Assembly: GCF_012027595.1 (NCBI RefSeq)
Contig: NZ_SNUR01000001.1
Span: forward strand, 842,308-906,307
Direction: 5' to 3'
Length of the DNA stretch: 64,000 bases
Source of the DNA: Thermococcus sp. Bubb.Bath
GTDB taxonomy: Archaea > Methanobacteriota_B > Thermococci > Thermococcales > Thermococcaceae
Part shown: one piece after another, positions 7,279 through 17,394 of the stretch
Position numbering within the stretch: the first letter of the stretch is position 1
How the letters are laid out: every line of letters starts with the position of its first letter
Program-made: the position numbers and the translations under genes
The notes under the pieces: model-generated
What the model saw: the letters and a program-made list of their open reading frames with translations, nothing else
Told to the model about the DNA's origin: nothing
The model's database searches: none

Positions 7279-9792
7279 TCAGAAGGTGTAGTAATCGACC
7301 TCACGCTTCCCCTTCTTTGGGACGGCCTTTCTGCTCTCCTCGAAGTTTCTGTAGTACTCCAGCATATACGGCGTTATACTCGGCTTGATCTTCTTGAGGG
7401 CCTCCTCAAAGTCCCTTTTAGTTACCCTGATCTCGTCCAGGAAGTCCTCCTCTGCCCGTTCTTCCTCAGCGGGGATTGCACGAACGATGCGCCTTAGAGC
7501 CGTTAGGGCCGCCTCCCTAACCACTGCCTCTATGTCGGCTCCAGAGTATCCTTCGGTCTTTTTCGCCAGCTCTTCAAGGTTAACGTCCTCAGCCAGCGGA
7601 ACCCGCCTCGTGTGAACCTTGAATACCTCAAGCCTGGCCTTCTCGTCCGGAGCCGGAACGAGTATCAACCTGTCGAACCTCCCCGGCCTGAGCAGGGCTG
7701 GATCAATAATGTCCGGCCTGTTGGTGGCTCCAATGACGACCACACCACTGTTCCTTTCTATGCCGTCCATCTCAGTGAGCAGCTGATTGATGAGGGTATC
7801 GAGGTGCCTCGCACCCTCGTATGAGCCCCTGGCCGGTGCTATTGCGTCTATCTCATCAATGAATACCACCGTCGGGGCCGCCTGCCTCGCCTTCCTGAAT
7901 ATCTCCCTCACCCTTTTCTCAGTCTCTCCAACCCACTTGGAGAGCACTTCTGGTCCCCTTATGGCTATGAAGTTGGCCTCGCTCTCGTTGGCCACGGCCT
8001 TTGCAAGGAGTGTCTTACCAGTTCCAGGCGGACCGTAGAGGAGTATCCCCCTCGGCGGAGTTATCCCCAATCTCTCAAAGGCCTTGGGGTACTTAAGCGG
8101 CCATTCTACAGCCTCCATCAGCTCCTCCTTAACGTCTTTGAGTCCGCCTATATCGTCCCAGTGGACGTTCGGAACCTCCATAAGTACTTCCCTTAGTGCA
8201 GATGGCTCGACCATCTTCAGTGCCTCGTAGAAGTCGTCCTCCATGACGCGGAGTTCCTGGAGGACTTCGGGGGGTATTTTCTCGTGCTCCGGACTCACCC
8301 TGCCCTCCTTGATCAGCCTGCGAAGAACTACCATCGCCGCTTCCCTTGCCAGAGCGGCCAGATCAGCACCGACGAAGCCGTGGGTCTTATCCGCTATCCT
8401 GTCGAGCATTCGGTCGATGAGCTTGGCCTTGACCTCGGAGTAAATCTCGCCGTACTCCTTGAGGATGCGCTTTATCTCTTCCTCGCTCCTGGCCTTCTCC
8501 ACTTGGACTTTGAGCCTCATCAGCGTCTCCGAGTCTAGGATCCTTGGCCCGACTTCGTCGAGTATGCGCAGGACTTCGCTCCTGTCGAAAGGAGGCTCTA
8601 GAGGCATTCCTCTGGTGTGTATTTGGAGGATTTCCTTCCTTCCCTGCTTGTCTGGAACGCCGACCTCAATCTCCCTATCAAACCTCCCCGGCCTCCTCAA
8701 AGCCGGATCAAGAGCATCCGGCCTGTTGGTTGCTGCTATGACGATAACCTTGCCCCTCCCCTGCAGGCCGTCCATCAGGGTGAGCAGCTGGCTGACAACC
8801 CTCTTCTCGACCTCCCCAACTACTTCCTCCCTCTTGGGGGCGATTGCATCAATCTCGTCGATGAATATTATGCTGGGCGCGTTCTCCTCGGCCTCTTTGA
8901 ATATATCCCTCAGCCTTTCTTCACTTTCCCCATAGAACTTGCTCATTATCTCTGGACCGTTGATTGCTATGAAGTGAGCGTTGGCCTCATTTGCAACGGC
9001 CTTTGCAAGGAGTGTCTTACCAGTTCCAGGCGGACCGTAGAGGAGAACTCCCTTCGGCGGCTCGATACCGAGCCTCTCAAAGAGCTCAGGATGCTTGAGC
9101 GGGAGCTCGACCATCTCCCTTATCTTCTGGATCGCGTCCTTTAGACCGCCGATGTCCTCGTATGTTACCTCCGGGATGCGCTCCTCCTTCACCTCAACCG
9201 CCTGGGGAAGAACCTCGACCTCCGTGTTGTAGGATATCTGGACGATCCCCTTGGGGACGGTGCTAACGACGATGAACTTCAGCTCGCCGAAGCCCAGGGG
9301 CATGGTCTCGAACAGTCCTCTGATGAGGTCGTCGAGGGGCGAACCGCCGTAGTAGCCGGCCTCCCCACGGCTGCTGGCGACGACTATGTCCCCCTTCACG
9401 ACGGGCCTGCCGAGGAGGTTCTGCTTGACGATTTCCCCCGGAATCTGGAGGATAACACCCTTCTGGGCCGGTGCTAGGGTTACCTTTTTGGCCTCCTGCA
9501 CCTGGGCACGCCTTATTGTAACGTAGTCGCCTATGCTCACTCCCGCGTTCTTCCTTATGTACCCGTCCATCCTGACTATGTCCAGCCCCCTGTCATCAGG
9601 GTGCGCGTTCGCCACAACTGCCGCGGTTGAGCGCGAACCCACAAGCTCCACGATGTCTCCTGTGCTCACGCCGAGCTTTTTCTGGTAGCTCTTGTCAAAC
9701 CTCACTATTCCCCTTCCCACGTCCACTTTAAGGGCCTCTGCAACCCGGAGTTTTATCTCATCAACACTCTCTTCCTTTCCTCCGAATATCAT
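7279..9792 (-). CDS. cdc48: CDC48/VCP-type AAA ATPase
   Basis: 837 residues. An N-terminal double-psi barrel and CDC48-like N domain (about 1-190) precede two tandem AAA modules. Each has a full Walker A ([17 protein letters not shown]) and Walker B (IFIDEIDAI and VFIDEIDAI) and an arginine-finger region ([37 protein letters not shown]). The first module carries an additional charged helical insertion of about 70 residues in its lid domain. The C-terminus ends in VDYYTF, resembling the aromatic tail with which such unfoldases contact partner proteases. It acts as a hexameric unfoldase in protein quality control. It has its own TATA box (TTTTATACTCC) and a GGGAGGGAG ribosome site. Confidence 0.96.
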   Translation of the reverse strand: MIFGGKEESVDEIKLRVAEALKVDVGRGIVRFDKSYQKKLGVSTGDIVELVGSRSTAAVVANAHPDDRGLDIVRMDGYIRKNAGVSIGDYVTIRRAQVQEAKKVTLAPAQKGVILQIPGEIVKQNLLGRPVVKGDIVVASSRGEAGYYGGSPLDDLIRGLFETMPLGFGELKFIVVSTVPKGIVQISYNTEVEVLPQAVEVKEERIPEVTYEDIGGLKDAIQKIREMVELPLKHPELFERLGIEPPKGVLLYGPPGTGKTLLAKAVANEANAHFIAINGPEIMSKFYGESEERLRDIFKEAEENAPSIIFIDEIDAIAPKREEVVGEVEKRVVSQLLTLMDGLQGRGKVIVIAATNRPDALDPALRRPGRFDREIEVGVPDKQGRKEILQIHTRGMPLEPPFDRSEVLRILDEVGPRILDSETLMRLKVQVEKARSEEEIKRILKEYGEIYSEVKAKLIDRMLDRIADKTHGFVGADLAALAREAAMVVLRRLIKEGRVSPEHEKIPPEVLQELRVMEDDFYEALKMVEPSALREVLMEVPNVHWDDIGGLKDVKEELMEAVEWPLKYPKAFERLGITPPRGILLYGPPGTGKTLLAKAVANESEANFIAIRGPEVLSKWVGETEKRVREIFRKARQAAPTVVFIDEIDAIAPARGSYEGARHLDTLINQLLTEMDGIERNSGVVVIGATNRPDIIDPALLRPGRFDRLILVPAPDEKARLEVFKVHTRRVPLAEDVNLEELAKKTEGYSGADIEAVVREAALTALRRIVRAIPAEEERAEEDFLDEIRVTKRDFEEALKKIKPSITPYMLEYYRNFEESRKAVPKKGKREVDYYTF

Positions 9793-9857
9793 GAATCTCC
9801 CTCCCGTTTTTTCTCATGACGTTATTGTTATGCAATAGGAGTATAAAATCCCTCCGC

Positions 9858-10628
9858 TTAGTCGCCCTTACCCTTCTTCTCCCGCTGTCTCTTGATGGCC
9901 TCGTCCAGGGTCATGTTGCCCACGGCAACCTCCCTGGCCAGCCTGGAGGAGATAGTGATGTTCCCGCTCAGCTCCCTGCTCCGTCTCTTTATATCCTCTA
10001 TTTCCCTCTTGCTGGGTTCTTTCACCTCAAGGAGCTCGCCTATTCTCCGTTCCTTTCCCTTCCTCAGGCCGATGTTTATTGATGCAACTATATCCTGAAC
10101 TCCAGGGGAATCGACACTTCCCACACGCGGCGTCGTTCTGGCCTCGTTCACGAGGATGACCTGGTAATCGTACCCCAGAACCTCTCCCAGGGCTTTCAGG
10201 GTCAGCGTCCTCTGTCTTCTCGCCCCGTGGCCTATCTTTATCCTTGCTCCTGGATAGCGCCGGAGGAGCTCAAGAATCGGCTCAACGTCCCTCGGTCCTT
10301 TAAGGCGTTGCACCTCCAGAACCCTGTTATCAGCCACGACGCTGACACCGGGCCTCTCTCCGGGGTCTATCGCTATGTAAACCTGGTTGAAGTGCTCCCG
10401 TCCCTCAAGGAGAGAAAGGAGCTCGTCGATGAAGTCCTCCCCCCGGACGATTACCTTTCTGGGAAAATCCAGACTCTCCGCGGTCTTCTCATCGGTAACA
10501 ACCACCTCAACGTCGAAGGGGATCCCCTCCCCCTGCCTGAGGCTGTAGAAGCCTATCCCGTGCCTCTTGAGGACCCTAACCGCGGTGTAGTACACCCTCG
10601 CATCGCCGGTTATGACCGCTACCCTCAT
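9858..10628 (-). CDS. RuvC/YqgF-like (RNase H fold) predicted nuclease
   Basis: 256 residues. The centre contains YIAIDPGERPGVSVV, a typical first strand of the RNase H/YqgF fold with its acidic residue. An acidic residue (VNEARTTPR) and a later DSPGVQDIVASINI segment could complete the active site. The N-terminal 90 residues look like a small alpha/beta domain (MRVAVITGDARV) and the C-terminus is a charged helical tail. It could be a nuclease acting on branched DNA or RNA; the exact role is unknown. GGAGGGAAGG precedes the ATG. Its promoter is shared back to back with the acidic miniprotein gene. Confidence 0.65.
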   Translation of the reverse strand: MRVAVITGDARVYYTAVRVLKRHGIGFYSLRQGEGIPFDVEVVVTDEKTAESLDFPRKVIVRGEDFIDELLSLLEGREHFNQVYIAIDPGERPGVSVVADNRVLEVQRLKGPRDVEPILELLRRYPGARIKIGHGARRQRTLTLKALGEVLGYDYQVILVNEARTTPRVGSVDSPGVQDIVASINIGLRKGKERRIGELLEVKEPSKREIEDIKRRSRELSGNITISSRLAREVAVGNMTLDEAIKRQREKKGKGD

Positions 10629-10711
10629 GTCCTTCCCTCCGGTGGCGTATTAAAAACGTTTCCGGACCCGAAGCCTTAAATCCTGAACACCGAAGTTCCG
10701 CCGGTGGTATC

Positions 10712-10882
10712 ATGCCCCCGAAGCGCAGGCCTCGCAATGAGGAGGAAGACGACGAGCTCTACGAAGTGGAAGAGTTCGAGGAGCTGGAAGACGAATTTGA
10801 CCTGGAGGACGAGGAGATCGCCTGGGAAGACGATGAGTGGGAAGAGCTTGACGATGTCGAACTTGATGAGGAGATTGACTGA
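10712..10882 (+). CDS. Highly acidic 56-residue miniprotein
   Basis: A short open frame that automated ORF cut-offs miss. After a basic start (MPPKRRPRN), more than half of the residues are Glu or Asp, interspersed with three Trp-, Tyr- or Phe-centred spots (DELYEV, EIAWEDD, DEWEEL). A GGTGGT ribosome site lies three to four bases before the ATG, and a TATA-like CCTTAAATCC at about 10673-10682 is at the right distance. It ends one base before the convergent helical-repeat gene. No function was recognised; mimicry of nucleic acid or binding to a basic protein would be conceivable, but this is a guess. Confidence 0.7.
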   Translation: MPPKRRPRNEEEDDELYEVEEFEELEDEFDLEDEEIAWEDDEWEELDDVELDEEID

Positions 10883-10883
10883 G

Positions 10884-11984
10884 TTAGGCAGGTATGAGAA
10901 GAGAAACTTCGAATTCCCTCTGAACCCTAACCCCTGCTTCAAAGACCCTCCTTGAGAGTTCCCTCAGCGAGTTGGCCCCCTTCGTATTGGCCTCCTCCAA
11001 CAGTTCAAAGGCTGAGAACTTCAACAGCCGGGCTAGCTTGTACCGGCTCCCACCACGGGGCAACAGCATACTCTCCGCGAGCTCATCGCTGAAGAATCCC
11101 GTTCTCACGGCATTCAAGAACACGTCCAGCAGGTAGACAGGGTTGAGGACTTTTTCCATGAACTCCGCGGCCTTCTTTGGCTCTCCCCGAGCCAGGTAGA
11201 ACATCGACAGGGCCCTTCCAGTTTCATTCGCTATTTTAGCTCTCCTGAATGCATCCTCCGCCCCTTTGACATCCCCAAGTTCTATCTTCAGCTTCCCAAG
11301 CTCGTCCAGCAGAAGGCTCCTCAGGGGTTCCTCAAGCAACCCGGCCCAGTATTCGAGCCCCTCAACGTCGCCCCTCCCAACGAGACCTGAGAAGAACCCT
11401 TTGAAATAGCTTTTTTTCACCTCATGGAATGGTTTAACAATGGGGTGTGGGAGCCCCGCCTTCTGAGGTTTGTTCTCCTGGATTATTCCACTTTTTACCT
11501 CCCCATTCATGCGCAGGAGCTCCGCTCCGGGCATCAGCTTACCGTCCTTGAATATTAAACCCGCTGGAAGGGGCTTTAGCTGTTGCAGGTCCCTCTCGTC
11601 GAGGCCGAGCTCGCTGAGGCTGACACCCGCAGTTCCCTTCTCCACGATGACTTTGGCCAGAACGTCGGCAACGCTTTTCAGTGCCTTCTTGCGAAGAAAA
11701 TCGCTTTTAATGCTCCTGGCCGCCCTTATTGCCAGTTTAAAAATCCCCGCCCTTGAAAGGAGGTAGGAGAGGTTTTTAAAAACCTCGTCGTGGAGAGTTT
11801 CCGTCCTTATCTTCCCTGCTATCTCCAGGGCCTTCTCCGGCGAGCGGGTAACGTACGCTTCGATGACCCACCTGAGGGCATAGTCTCTCCAGTAGCTTTC
11901 TTTTATGCCTTCAGCTTCGCGAAGGGCCCCTTCGAGGTCCCCCTTTGACAGGAGTTCCCTCACCTGAATGAGCCTCGCGTCCAT
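10884..11984 (-). CDS. TPR-like helical-repeat protein
   Basis: 366 residues, almost all helical, with paired-helix repeats of about 34 residues. Examples are LLSKGDLEGALREAEGI, EKALEIAGKIRTETL, GIFKLAIRAARSI, LGDVKGAEDAFRRAKI and RGEPKKAAEFMEKV, which follow a TPR-like spacing of small and large residues. A linker around residues 125-185 separates two repeat blocks. It is probably a scaffold for protein-protein contacts in the cytoplasm. It starts one base after the uridine phosphorylase stop on the same strand, so the two are likely co-transcribed. No more specific family was recognised. Confidence 0.7.
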   Translation of the reverse strand: MDARLIQVRELLSKGDLEGALREAEGIKESYWRDYALRWVIEAYVTRSPEKALEIAGKIRTETLHDEVFKNLSYLLSRAGIFKLAIRAARSIKSDFLRKKALKSVADVLAKVIVEKGTAGVSLSELGLDERDLQQLKPLPAGLIFKDGKLMPGAELLRMNGEVKSGIIQENKPQKAGLPHPIVKPFHEVKKSYFKGFFSGLVGRGDVEGLEYWAGLLEEPLRSLLLDELGKLKIELGDVKGAEDAFRRAKIANETGRALSMFYLARGEPKKAAEFMEKVLNPVYLLDVFLNAVRTGFFSDELAESMLLPRGGSRYKLARLLKFSAFELLEEANTKGANSLRELSRRVFEAGVRVQREFEVSLLIPA

Positions 11985-11985
11985 G

Positions 11986-12819
11986 TCAGACCCTCAGCCC
12001 AGGGTGCCACACCTTCTTTCCGGCCCTCTCCTTCTCCTCGTCCCATTCAGTGAGGATTTTAACTGCCTCGCTGGCTACGAGGGCGGCTTCCTTCTCCCCT
12101 ACCTTCCCGAACTCGTTCGTTACACGGTTGGCGAAGACGGAGCAGACACAGCCGGCCCTACGGCCGTAGATGTTGGCCAGGGTGTAGAGCGTCGCCGCCT
12201 CCATCTCGAAGTTGGTCACGTTCGCCTGCCTGAGGTCGTCGACGATGTTCCTGGCGAAGCTCGGGAAGTAGCCGTTGAGGCCCGGCCTGCCCTGGCCGAG
12301 GTAGAAGCTGTCGGTAGAGGCCGTTATGCCGAGGTGATAGCGCATTCCAAGGGTCTCGGCGGCCTCTACGAGGGCCAAAGTAACCTCAAGGTCCGCAACT
12401 GCCGGGTACTCAATCCTCACGTACTGCTTTGAAGTGCCGTCGAGCCTGACGGCCGCTTTTGCTATGATTAGGTCTCCTATCTCCATCCCCGGCTGGATTG
12501 CCCCGGTCGAACCAACGCGGATGAACGTGTCGGCGCCGATGGCAGCTAACTCTTCCACCGCTATCGCCGTCGATGGGCCCCCTATTCCGGTTGAGGTGAC
12601 GCTTATCGGCACGCCCTTGTACTTTCCGGTGTGCGTACGGTATTCCCTGTGGAACGCTATCTCCCTTGCCTCATCCCAGAGCGAGCTTACCTTTGGAACC
12701 CTCTCCGGGTCTCCGGGGAGGAGAACGTATCTCGCCACATCCCCGGGTTTGCAGGCTATGTGATACTGCATCCCCTCCTCAGTCTGGGGCCTCTCAGCCG
12801 ATACGAACTTCTCCACCAT
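11986..12819 (-). CDS. udp: Uridine phosphorylase
   Basis: 277 residues from ATG 12819, with GGTGG five bases upstream (the longer frame starts inside that site). It is a nucleoside phosphorylase I family protein: LLPGDPERV near the N-terminus contacts phosphate, GVPISVTSTGIGGPSTAIAVEEL and the FIRVGSTGAIQPG segment form the nucleoside pocket, and NFEMEAATLYTLA carries the ribose-binding Met/Glu. It splits uridine to uracil and ribose-1-phosphate in pyrimidine salvage. It is divergent from threonine synthase across a 75-bp region with repeats (12849-12879). Confidence 0.9.
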   Translation of the reverse strand: MVEKFVSAERPQTEEGMQYHIACKPGDVARYVLLPGDPERVPKVSSLWDEAREIAFHREYRTHTGKYKGVPISVTSTGIGGPSTAIAVEELAAIGADTFIRVGSTGAIQPGMEIGDLIIAKAAVRLDGTSKQYVRIEYPAVADLEVTLALVEAAETLGMRYHLGITASTDSFYLGQGRPGLNGYFPSFARNIVDDLRQANVTNFEMEAATLYTLANIYGRRAGCVCSVFANRVTNEFGKVGEKEAALVASEAVKILTEWDEEKERAGKKVWHPGLRV

Positions 12820-12848
12820 GACAACCACCTTTTTATCCTCTTATGCAT

Positions 12849-12879
12849 CACTTTTAGTGTTTGAGCTAAAAAGTGTTTG
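12849..12879. promoter_or_regulatory. Inverted and direct repeats between udp and thrC
   Basis: CACTTTTAG (12849-12857) and CTAAAAAGTG (12866-12875) form an inverted repeat with one extra A. The 8-mer AGTGTTTG occurs twice, 16 bp apart (12856-12863 and 12872-12879). These occupy most of the short divergent promoter region and could be an operator acting on both genes. Confidence 0.4.
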
Positions 12880-12894
12880 GACGGAGTGGGGACA

Positions 12895-13959
12895 ATGCTG
12901 AAGTGCACCCGATGCGGAAAAACCTACCCGGAAACGTTCAGGCTCACCTGCGACTGTGGTGGAACCCTGTTCGTCGAGCGGGAATACTTCGACTTCTTTG
13001 GAAACCTCGGCCAGCATCTCGACGCGAGGAGGTACCTCAACTTCCTTCCGGTAGGGGGAACTCTCCTCCCGCCGCCCGTGCCGGCGATAACCCCAACCGT
13101 TGAGCTTCAAGTCGACCCGGTAACCGCGCTCTTCAAGCTCGACTACCTCCAGCCCAGCGGCTCCTTCAAGGACAGGGGAACGTGGGTAACGGTCGCCAAG
13201 TTGATGGAGGAGGGCGTGGGGGAGGTCGTCCTCGACAGCTCCGGAAACGCGGCACTGAGCTTCGCCCTTTACTCTCTTCCCGCAGGGATAAGGATTCACA
13301 CATTCGTCTCCTACGATACAATGCCCGGAAAGCTCTCCCTCCTCCGGAGGCTCGGCGCGGTTGTACACTTCGTTGATGGTGACAGGATGGAAGTCCACGA
13401 AAAGGCCGTCGAGTTCTCGGAGCGGGAAGGGATAACCTACGTGACCCACTGGCTCAACCCGTACTTCATCGAGGGCACCAAAACGATAGCCTACGAGGTC
13501 TATGAGCAGGCTGGGGTTCCAGACTACGCCTTTGCCCCCACTGGTTCCGGAACCCTCTTCCTCGGCCTGTGGAAGGGCTTCAAAGAGCTGATGGAAATGG
13601 GTGAAATGACCAAACTCCCGCGGCTCGTGGCTGTTCAGGCCGAAGGCTACGAGAGCCTCTGCAAGCGATCACCCACCAAAAACCAGCTCGCCGATGGTAT
13701 AGCCATTCCCGAGCCCCCAAGGAGGGACGACATGCTGAGGGCCATTGATGAGAGCAACGGCCTCTGCGTGAGTGTGAGTGAAAGCGAAACCCTCGGGGCC
13801 CTTAACTGGCTGAAGAGGGCGGGCTTCCTGGTGGAGCCGACTTCCGCGGTCGTTTTGGCTGGCATGTGGAAGCTCGTGGAATCTGGAGAAATCCCCAGAG
13901 GTTCAAGAGTCCTGCTCCCGCTGACGGGCTCGGGCCTTAAAATAACCGAAGGTATTTAA
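12895..13959 (+). CDS. thrC: Threonine synthase
   Basis: 354 residues from ATG 12895, with GGAGTGGG upstream. The N-terminus carries the archaeal zinc ribbon (CTRCGKTY, then CDCGG). The PLP lysine lies in PSGSFKDRG (about residues 86-94), the phosphate-binding loop is SSGNAALS and the later glycine-rich loop is PTGSGTLFLG. It converts O-phosphohomoserine to threonine. Other fold-type II enzymes share these motifs, but the zinc ribbon plus FKDRG fit threonine synthase best. It is transcribed away from udp. Confidence 0.9.
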   Translation: MLKCTRCGKTYPETFRLTCDCGGTLFVEREYFDFFGNLGQHLDARRYLNFLPVGGTLLPPPVPAITPTVELQVDPVTALFKLDYLQPSGSFKDRGTWVTVAKLMEEGVGEVVLDSSGNAALSFALYSLPAGIRIHTFVSYDTMPGKLSLLRRLGAVVHFVDGDRMEVHEKAVEFSEREGITYVTHWLNPYFIEGTKTIAYEVYEQAGVPDYAFAPTGSGTLFLGLWKGFKELMEMGEMTKLPRLVAVQAEGYESLCKRSPTKNQLADGIAIPEPPRRDDMLRAIDESNGLCVSVSESETLGALNWLKRAGFLVEPTSAVVLAGMWKLVESGEIPRGSRVLLPLTGSGLKITEGI

Positions 13960-13993
13960 ACTTTGAGGATAACCTTTGGTGGAGGTGATGGGA

Positions 13994-14872
13994 ATGGTCA
14001 TGAGGTACCCCGCGGTCGCGGGAAGCTTCTATCCCGCTGACGAGGAGCTCGTAGGGATGATGGAGGAGTTCTTCAAAGGCATTGGGAAAGAAGGGGGCGA
14101 GAGGAAAATAACCGCGGGCGTTGCTCCGCACGCGGGCTACGTATTCTCCGGTTATACAGCGAGCAGGACGTACAAAGCCATCTTTGAGGACGGTCTTCCG
14201 GAGACCTTCGTGATCCTCGGGCCAAACCACACCGGGCTCGGTTCGCCCATAGCGATTCACCCACCGGGTAAGTGGATAACGCCGCTGGGAGAGATAGATG
14301 TCGACGGCGAGCTGGCGAAAGAGGTAGCCAAAATTTCCGGCATAGCCGATTTAGACGAGTTCGCCCACAAGTACGAGCACTCCATCGAGGTCCAGGTTCC
14401 GTTCATACAGTACCTCGCCGAGAAGGCCGGGAAGGAAGTCAAAATCGTGCCAATAGTCCTTGGAATGCAGGATGAAGACGTTACTGAGGACCTCGGGAAG
14501 GCGATCTTCGAGGCGAGCAGAGAGCTCGGCAGGGACATCGTGGTCATAGCGAGCACGGACTTCATGCACTACGGCCCGGTCTACGGCTACGTTCCCTTCA
14601 GGGTTCACGCGGAAGAGCTCCCCCACAGGATAAAGGAGTGGGACTTTAGAATAATCAGGAGAATCCTCGACTTCGACGTTAAGGGAATGTTCAAGGAGAT
14701 AAGGGAGATGAACCACACCATGTGCGGGCCAGGTGGAGTTGGAACGGCGATAGTCTACTCCCGCCTTGCTGGGGCGGTTGAGGCCGAGCTTCTCCACTAC
14801 ACGACGAGCTTTGAGGTGAGTAGGAGCACCGACGCGGTTGTCGGGTACGCGAGCATAGTCTTCAGGAGATGA
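13994..14872 (+). CDS. MEMO1-family protein (AmmeMemoRadiSam system protein B)
   Basis: 292 residues from the ATG at 13994, six bases after GGAGGTG; in-frame upstream TTG/GTG/ATG codons sit within that site. It begins with [13 protein letters not shown], and shows the family's conserved [28 protein letters not shown]-like ASTDFMHYG and CGPGG segments. The two His and the Asp/Cys resemble the metal site of related dioxygenases. MEMO proteins often co-occur with AMMECR1 and a radical-SAM protein, neither of which is next to it here. The biochemical role remains unsettled. Confidence 0.88.
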   Translation: MVMRYPAVAGSFYPADEELVGMMEEFFKGIGKEGGERKITAGVAPHAGYVFSGYTASRTYKAIFEDGLPETFVILGPNHTGLGSPIAIHPPGKWITPLGEIDVDGELAKEVAKISGIADLDEFAHKYEHSIEVQVPFIQYLAEKAGKEVKIVPIVLGMQDEDVTEDLGKAIFEASRELGRDIVVIASTDFMHYGPVYGYVPFRVHAEELPHRIKEWDFRIIRRILDFDVKGMFKEIREMNHTMCGPGGVGTAIVYSRLAGAVEAELLHYTTSFEVSRSTDAVVGYASIVFRR

Positions 14873-14919
14873 GTAACTTTCAGTTTGTTTTGTTTTAAAG
14901 TTAAAGATAAAAAAATTGT

Positions 14920-17394
14920 TCAGAAGGCCGCCTTGTGGTGCTGGTGCTTGACTTCCCAGCTGAAGAACCGGTAGGCGGCCCTCTTGGTCACGTCTTCTAT
15001 CAGGAACCAGATCAGGCAGTAAAGCCACACGAAACCCACATACTTCCAACCTGCTGCGGTAACTCCCCATCCGTAGGCCACCATCAGCGTGGCTAGGAGC
15101 TTAGTTCCAACTGCGCTCCAGAAGAGCCACTTGCCCGGCATTATGCTCCAGAACGGCCCCCTGGTCCTGGTGACGAATATCGTCAGGTGCCCGGCAACTG
15201 CCAGTTTAAGGAATATGATGCTCTGGAGCAGTGCCAATCCACTCGCAGTGGTGGGGGATATGTGGAAGTAATCGATCATTATAACGAGCAGGAGGAATGT
15301 TTCTATGACACCCATGGTTCCTATGATGGTCGATACGGTTAGAACTTCCCTAAGGTTCCACTTCTCTGGCCAGCGGTTTATCTTGACGTTGTCGTAGGCT
15401 ATCGTGATTATTGGGAGGTCGTTGAGTAATGCCAGGAATATTATCATGACTGCGGTTATTGGGTAGAAGTTGTATGCAAGTATGCTCAGCGTTATGAAGA
15501 AGAGAACCCTTATGGTCTCTGTGATGCGGTAAAGCACATAGCTATGCATCCTCTGGAATATTTTCCTGGCTTCCACTATTGCGTTTTTGATGGTACTAAT
15601 ACCTGGTGCCAGTAGCGCTATGTCGGCAGCGGCCCTCGCTGCGTCGGTTGCACCTGAGACAGCTATGCCAACGTTGGCCTGTTTCAGAGCAGGAGCGTCA
15701 TTAACCCCATCACCCGTCATTGCGACTTTGTGGCCAGCTTCTTGGAGCGATTTGACTATCTTGAACTTGTGCTCCGGATAAACCTGAGCGAATCCATCAG
15801 CCTCTTCACACAGCCGGATCAACTCGTGTCCTTTGGTCTTTTCAAGTTCATCCGCCGTGTGTATTTTGGTTCCTATTCCCAGTATCCTGGCTATCTGCTT
15901 GGCTATTGCTATGTGGTCACCGGTGATCATCTTAACGCGTATCCCGTTCCTCTTGAGGAACTTGACAGTGCTCGCGGAGTCGTCGCGTGGCGGGTCAAAG
16001 AGAGGTATCAGTCCGACGAACTTCCAGCCATCCCCCGAGTCAACGGCCACCCCGAGTGTTCTGTATCCCTTGCTGGCGAGTTCTTCAACTTTCCCCATGA
16101 CCTCTGAGGTGAGCTTCTCATCAGCGTTTACCATCTGGAGTATGACCTGAGGTGCACCCTTGGCCGTCTTAAATTGCTTTCCGCCGCACTCAACCACGGC
16201 CTCCGTGTGCTTTATGACGGGATCGAAGGGTACGAATTTAATCTGTTTACAGGTTCCCAATTTCTCTTTGTTTTTAATAGTCCTAAGGATAGCCAGGTCA
16301 ATCGGATCCTTGTTTTCCTCTTTGCTGGCGAGTGCCGCATAGAACAGCATATCATCAACGGAGAACCCGCTCCAAGCGATGGGGTTTTCCACGGTGAGTT
16401 GGTTCTTGGTCAAAGTCCCAGTTTTGTCGGCACAGAGGGTGTCCACAGAGGCCAGCTCCTCTATAGCAACAAGCTTGGTCACTATGGCCTGCCTCTTGGC
16501 CAGTTCATACGCACCTATTGCCATGGTTATACTCATGACCGCGGGTAATGCCGCTGGAATGGCCGCCACTGTTAGAACTAAAGCGAACCGCAGGAGATCG
16601 AGGAACGGTTTCCCGCGGTGGAGTTCCACAATGAACATTATGCTTATCATTATAATGCTGAGTACGATTAGGTAGTTGCCTATGTTAATGACGAGCTTCT
16701 GGTATTCGGTCGTTGTTTTTGCGGTCTGAACGAGCTGCACGGTTCTTCCGAAGTATGTGCTCAAACCGGTCGCTATTACAACGCCAGTCATCTCCCCGCG
16801 TTTGACTATCGAACCGCTGTATATGACACTACCGACCTTCTTTGTAACCGGAACGCTTTCCCCCGTGAGAGCAGACTCGTCCACTGTCAGAAAGTCCCCC
16901 TCTATCAGTTTAACATCTGCGGGGATTATATCTCCCATGCGGAGCCTTACGATATCGCCGGGGACGAGCTCTTTTGCCGGTATGGTTTTCCACTGACCGT
17001 CCCTGAAAACCCTGACCTCCAGGGCAAGCTTCTGTTTGAGATACTCCATTATGTTTTCGGCTTTGTGCTCCTGCCAGAACCCCACTACCCCGTTGATTAT
17101 GAGGAGACTGAGAATTATCCAGAAATCCTCCCAGTGATGCACTATCGCGGAGAGAATGGCCGCGACCTCTATCATCCACGGAATGGGCCCCCAGAAGTAG
17201 GATAGAAACTTTCTCAATGGGCTTACCTTTTTCTCGGGTATCTCGTTGGGTCCGACCTCTTTAAGGCGGCGCTTTACCTCCTCGCTACTGAGACCGGTCT
17301 TCGGGTCAACGTTGAGATACTTGAGAACATCCTCAACGCTCATGTGCTTTGCCTTTTGGGCAATTCCCTGCAAATCCTTAACACCTATCGACAT
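14920..17394 (-). CDS. P-type (IIIA) proton-translocating ATPase
   Basis: 824 residues. TGES (177-180) is in the actuator domain, PAALP (280-284) in M4, the phosphorylated Asp323 lies in DKTGTLTKN, then come MITGDH and the hinge TGDGVNDAPALK. In the M6 region LLNDLPI keeps the Asp that corresponds to the proton acceptor of plant and fungal plasma-membrane H+-ATPases. The N- and C-terminal regions are short, with no long autoinhibitory tail. It would pump protons out at the cost of ATP, an uncommon enzyme in an organism relying on A-type ATPase and ion-pumping hydrogenases. It is monocistronic. Its base composition looks somewhat lower in GC than its neighbours, so acquisition by transfer is possible. 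Confidence 0.9.
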   Translation of the reverse strand: MSIGVKDLQGIAQKAKHMSVEDVLKYLNVDPKTGLSSEEVKRRLKEVGPNEIPEKKVSPLRKFLSYFWGPIPWMIEVAAILSAIVHHWEDFWIILSLLIINGVVGFWQEHKAENIMEYLKQKLALEVRVFRDGQWKTIPAKELVPGDIVRLRMGDIIPADVKLIEGDFLTVDESALTGESVPVTKKVGSVIYSGSIVKRGEMTGVVIATGLSTYFGRTVQLVQTAKTTTEYQKLVINIGNYLIVLSIIMISIMFIVELHRGKPFLDLLRFALVLTVAAIPAALPAVMSITMAIGAYELAKRQAIVTKLVAIEELASVDTLCADKTGTLTKNQLTVENPIAWSGFSVDDMLFYAALASKEENKDPIDLAILRTIKNKEKLGTCKQIKFVPFDPVIKHTEAVVECGGKQFKTAKGAPQVILQMVNADEKLTSEVMGKVEELASKGYRTLGVAVDSGDGWKFVGLIPLFDPPRDDSASTVKFLKRNGIRVKMITGDHIAIAKQIARILGIGTKIHTADELEKTKGHELIRLCEEADGFAQVYPEHKFKIVKSLQEAGHKVAMTGDGVNDAPALKQANVGIAVSGATDAARAAADIALLAPGISTIKNAIVEARKIFQRMHSYVLYRITETIRVLFFITLSILAYNFYPITAVMIIFLALLNDLPIITIAYDNVKINRWPEKWNLREVLTVSTIIGTMGVIETFLLLVIMIDYFHISPTTASGLALLQSIIFLKLAVAGHLTIFVTRTRGPFWSIMPGKWLFWSAVGTKLLATLMVAYGWGVTAAGWKYVGFVWLYCLIWFLIEDVTKRAAYRFFSWEVKHQHHKAAF

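Noticed and set aside
8243..9144. Plus-strand frames inside CDC48
   Set aside because: Antisense to a highly conserved AAA ATPase and without any motif.
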